Shown here: piece after piece, positions 31,801-33,583 of the stretch | Layout: each line of letters begins with the position of its first letter | Numbering within the stretch: the stretch's first letter is position 1 | Assembly: GCA_002212985.1 (NCBI GenBank) | Contig: NBMY01000151.1 | Coordinates: 1-33,583, forward strand | From: Sphingobacteriales bacterium TSM_CSS | GTDB taxonomy: Bacteria > Bacteroidota > Bacteroidia > Chitinophagales > UBA2359 | DNA length: 33,583 bases | Direction of reading: 5' to 3' | The notes under the pieces: generated by a model | The model's database searches: none | Told to the model about the DNA's origin: nothing | Seen by the model: the letters and a program-made list of their open reading frames with translations, nothing else | Position numbers and translations under genes: made by a program

Positions 31801-33401
31801 CGGGGTTAAATGCAACCAATATCAGTACTTCCGGCGCCACCTGCTCATGGTCAGCCGTTCCGGGCGCTGCTGCCTATACGGTAAGGTATAAGTTAACCAC
31901 GCAAAGCTCTTGGACAGAGGTAAACACCGCTGCGGTTAATATGGTAGTTTCGGCGCTGCAGGCAGGCAGCAGTTATGAGTTTCAGGTAAAGGCCAATTGC
32001 AGCAGTGCATTTTCGGGTTCTTACACCTTTAACACCTTGCCCGCCGGTGGCCCTTGCAGTGTTCCTGCCGGACTTGCCGCATCGGGCATTACCGTCACCT
32101 CGGCCACCCTTAGCTGGATACCTGTCTCGGGCGCATCGGGCTATACTCTGCGCTACCGAAAGTCAGGCATTTCTTCCTGGTCTGTAACATCGGCGGGTGT
32201 TTCGGCATCTAAAACCATTACAGGGCTAACAGCCAACAGCATATACGAATACCAGGCCAGAACCACCTGTAGCAGCGGCAACAGCAGCTACAGTACCATT
32301 GCTACCTTTACCACCTTGCCTGCTACCGGCGCATGTGCCACCCCAACCACCCCCGGCACAACCGGTATTACCCAAACGCAGGCCACTCTTACCTGGGCTG
32401 CCGTAAGCGGCGCACCTTCCTACGAGTTGCAGTATGCAGTTGCCGGCGGTGCATGGCAAACCCTTAGCGCGGCTACCAACAGCTATGTGCTTTATGGGTT
32501 GCTTGCCTGCACCAACTACAGTTTTAAGGTAAAAGCGGTGTGTAGCAGCAGCAGTTCGGGGGCGTTTTCGGAGGTTGCCAACTTTATAACCCTTTGTACC
32601 GCGCCACCGTCAGGAACGGGTAGCATTTCGCTTACCTATTGTAACCTGCAGGGTAACAACGCCACCCACGAGTGGATTGCCGGCGTACAGATAGGCGATT
32701 TGAACAACATAACAGGCAGCAACGGTGGCTATGCCGATTTTACCACCCTTTCTGCCGACCTTATTGCCGGCACGGCTTACCCCATTACCCTTACACCCGG
32801 TTTTGCCGCACAGGCATACAACGAATATTGGCGGGTATGGATTGACTTAAATGCCGACGGTGATTTTGAAGACACAGGCGAACTGTTGTTAGACCCGGGC
32901 AGCGCCTCCAACAGTGCACTAACCGCAACTTTAACGGTTCCGGCTTCTGCAGCAGGCGGAACAACCAGAATGCGCGTGGCTATGCGGTTTAAAAACCCTG
33001 CAGGGCCCTGTGGCGCATACAGCTACGGCGAAACCGAAGATTATACGGTAAACATTCTTACCGGCGCTACGGTAGAAGAGGTTATTTTGCCAACACCCGC
33101 AACAACGCCCGATTGCAGCGCCCTGCAACTTTTGCCCGCTTTTGAGTATGCGGTAGAAGGTAAAACGGTTACCTTTACCAACCAATCGGACGGTAATTTT
33201 GACCGCGTTTTCTGGAGTTTTGGCGATGGCAGTTTTTCGGAAGAAAACAACCCGATGCACACTTATACCAAAACGGGAGATTATTTCTTTAACCTCATCA
33301 TTGAAAATACCGCCACCGGCTGCACTGCACACTACGAAGGTTATGTACACATAACAGGTGGAAATACCGGCGCTACATCTGGTTATTTGGGCGATGAATA
33401 A
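28854..33401 (+). CDS. Secreted subtilisin-like (S8) protease with FN3, GEVED and PKD modules
   Basis: 1515 residues. A signal peptide (MKYVLSFFLLLIVQTTMLLA, then Q) and a prodomain-like region (about 25-140) precede the S8 catalytic domain (about 150-445). The triad is D169 (VAVCDD), H231 (SHGTHCAG) and S389 (GTSMAAP), with oxyanion N325 (AAAGNS). Then come one FN3 domain (about 455-545), GEVED domain 1 (550-695, ending YGEVEDYTV), six FN3 domains (about 700-1258), GEVED domain 2 (1262-1402, YGETEDYTV) and a PKD domain (about 1430-1500, WSFGDGSF). The protein ends shortly after the PKD fold. No YPNP sorting domain is seen, unlike the other large secreted proteins here. Surface binding by the FN3/GEVED modules is inferred. 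Confidence 0.92.
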   Translation: MKYVLSFFLLLIVQTTMLLAQTAMFEQTPNAEYVEGELFIKLKDNAHLQLPVVKRGETVKDDYPVLGRLIGSFGIVEVSKPFTLLQTSFFNNTYKIQFTQTGKTNLLWRELNNLPEVEFAERVPLDRLLYNPNDPLEDNGEQAHLNLINAYAAWDITLGLSSIVVAVCDDAVKITHEDLAPCIWANNAEIPNNGLDDDANGLIDDYNGWDFADNDKDPNPPATATAASFSHGTHCAGIAGAATNNNLGLASLGSGVKIMPLKATANNTNNSSIITHGWQGVEYAIQKNADIISISWGSTAYSSVYENLVTYAVNQGIVIVAAAGNSNSDQPLYPAAYGPVIAVAACENNGIKASYSNYGTWIDITAPGSMIKSSLASANNAYGIKSGTSMAAPLVSGLCALMLSGNPNLTPAQVLQCLYNSAININTLNPGFTGKLGAGLINAQAAVQCAAPNAGCMVPYNLQAIAITGTGATLTWGIVPNANAYSLRYKPSNIADWTTVTTSGNTYNLTGLSSCTTYEFQVRSVCNGSQPTEFSASGNFGTGISTNVSYCSATANSCATEWIAQVAINTLLHNSQGSLGYEDNTCINTNLTMGSAYALLLTPGFSGSAFNEYWRVWIDYNQDGDFNDTGELAFDPGVLSAGTVNGNLSVPATALAGATRMRVAMKWLGNNDVALPLPCTNFQYGEVEDYTVQINPMAVTQCNAPQNATTQEVTHNSATLNWSVPDAPFSALYTLQYRLSTQTMWQTIANIGNTNLPYTITGLASGSVYQYRIATNCGNNLSSGYSSTGTFTTALPPCDVPAGISASGITNTSVNINWSNVSGAASYEIRYRQQGATSWLTASAAANSQSLAGLAPGTSYEYQIRTLCGGNNAGNYTATYYFTTISGCSMPAGLAASNITANSTQITWEGQPGAIAYTVRYRKQTNSAWTNIGAATASIPLSGLLAETVYEVKVKTICTSNSSSSYSAAIAFTTAAVNCAVPSGLNATNISTSGATCSWSAVPGAAAYTVRYKLTTQSSWTEVNTAAVNMVVSALQAGSSYEFQVKANCSSAFSGSYTFNTLPAGGPCSVPAGLAASGITVTSATLSWIPVSGASGYTLRYRKSGISSWSVTSAGVSASKTITGLTANSIYEYQARTTCSSGNSSYSTIATFTTLPATGACATPTTPGTTGITQTQATLTWAAVSGAPSYELQYAVAGGAWQTLSAATNSYVLYGLLACTNYSFKVKAVCSSSSSGAFSEVANFITLCTAPPSGTGSISLTYCNLQGNNATHEWIAGVQIGDLNNITGSNGGYADFTTLSADLIAGTAYPITLTPGFAAQAYNEYWRVWIDLNADGDFEDTGELLLDPGSASNSALTATLTVPASAAGGTTRMRVAMRFKNPAGPCGAYSYGETEDYTVNILTGATVEEVILPTPATTPDCSALQLLPAFEYAVEGKTVTFTNQSDGNFDRVFWSFGDGSFSEENNPMHTYTKTGDYFFNLIIENTATGCTAHYEGYVHITGGNTGATSGYLGDE

Positions 33402-33530
33402 CGGGCAACTTTAGCCCGCACCGGCTGATAAAAACCGAATACTGCCTTTAGTCGGGTAAAACAGTATTTTCCGATGTTGGTTTACTGCCTTACAGGCATA
33501 TTCAACCTTTTTGAAGTTGTGGCGACGGCT
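33402..33530. other. Intergenic tail with weak hairpins
   Basis: Just after the subtilase stop, CGGGC (33402-33406) and GCCCG (33414-33418) form a short stem without a T-run. A second inverted repeat at 33430-33468 is listed as a possible terminator. No coding sequence is seen. Confidence 0.4.
33430..33468 (-). terminator. Possible terminator of the gene entering from the right
   Basis: On the - strand AATACTG (33468-33462) pairs with CAGTATT (33444-33438) across a 17-base loop, then CGG and five T. The stem is only 7 bp. On the + strand it is followed by TTCC, so it is at best weakly bidirectional. Confidence 0.38.
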
Positions 33531-33583
33531 TCAATTATACTTCCGCTGCATTTTTTCCAGCAGGGCCATATCTTGCTCGCTTT
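33531..33583 (-). CDS. C-terminal end of an unidentified protein (partial)
   Basis: On the - strand one frame is open from the window edge to TGA at 33533-33531 and reads SEQDMALLEKMQRKYN. The charged, helical tail looks like a natural protein end. A terminator-like hairpin lies 60 bases downstream, and the subtilase converges on it. It is too short to identify the family, and the frame could be open by chance. Confidence 0.38.
   Translation of the reverse strand, partial: SEQDMALLEKMQRKYN

Overview
The window comes from a member of the Bacteroidota, probably of the Chitinophagales/Saprospirales type, although the sequence alone does not fix the order. Three signs support this. Three large secreted proteins end in type A sorting domains (YPNP motif) of the type IX secretion system (T9SS). 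Many genes are preceded by the phylum's TAnnTTTG -7 element, sometimes with TTTG or TTG at -33. The RNase Z, STAS, ClpC, MerR/B12 and ABC proteins also read like Bacteroidota versions. No mobile element, phage gene or CRISPR array was seen.

Layout. 1-3190: tail of an ABC exporter, a MerR-type regulator with a cobalamin-binding-like domain, RNase Z and a STAS-domain protein. 3511-10090: a proteostasis block with clpC on the + strand, facing tRNA-Leu(TAG), tig, clpP and clpX on the - strand; a bidirectional terminator separates clpC from clpX. 10622-14152: a giant T9SS-secreted adhesin-like protein with three almost identical 81-residue repeats. 14339-15284: a strong promoter, a short structured leader ending in an intrinsic terminator, then a membrane-anchored transglycosylase-like protein with an EF-hand. 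15404-18818: a small Cys-rich protein, the ribosome-assembly GTPase RsgA, a small DUF2892-type membrane protein behind two Crp/Fnr-like boxes, and L-serine dehydratase. 19084-23958: two T9SS-secreted proteins, the first an M43 metalloprotease whose 5' end carries seven copies of an 8-base repeat. 24138-28484: a TlpA-like thioredoxin protein, a ketopantoate-reductase-like protein and a GT39/ArnT-like membrane glycosyltransferase. 28854-33401: a subtilisin-like protease with FN3, GEVED and PKD modules. The last 53 bases hold the probable end of a - strand gene.

How it fits together. The left half is housekeeping proteostasis: trigger factor feeds folding, while ClpP works with two unfoldases (ClpX and ClpC) that carry the same VGF docking tripeptide. 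The right half is an accessory surface/secretome region. It shows several signs of changeability: an 8-base tandem repeat that can throw a protease out of frame, perfect in-frame repeats in an adhesin, a REP-like palindrome inside a sorting domain, and base-composition shifts inside genes. The most testable new ideas are the phase-variable protease start (19084-19268), the leader RNA or sRNA (14376-14477), the clpP-clpX intergenic RNA structure (7471-7543) and the tandem Crp/Fnr-like boxes (17049-17083).
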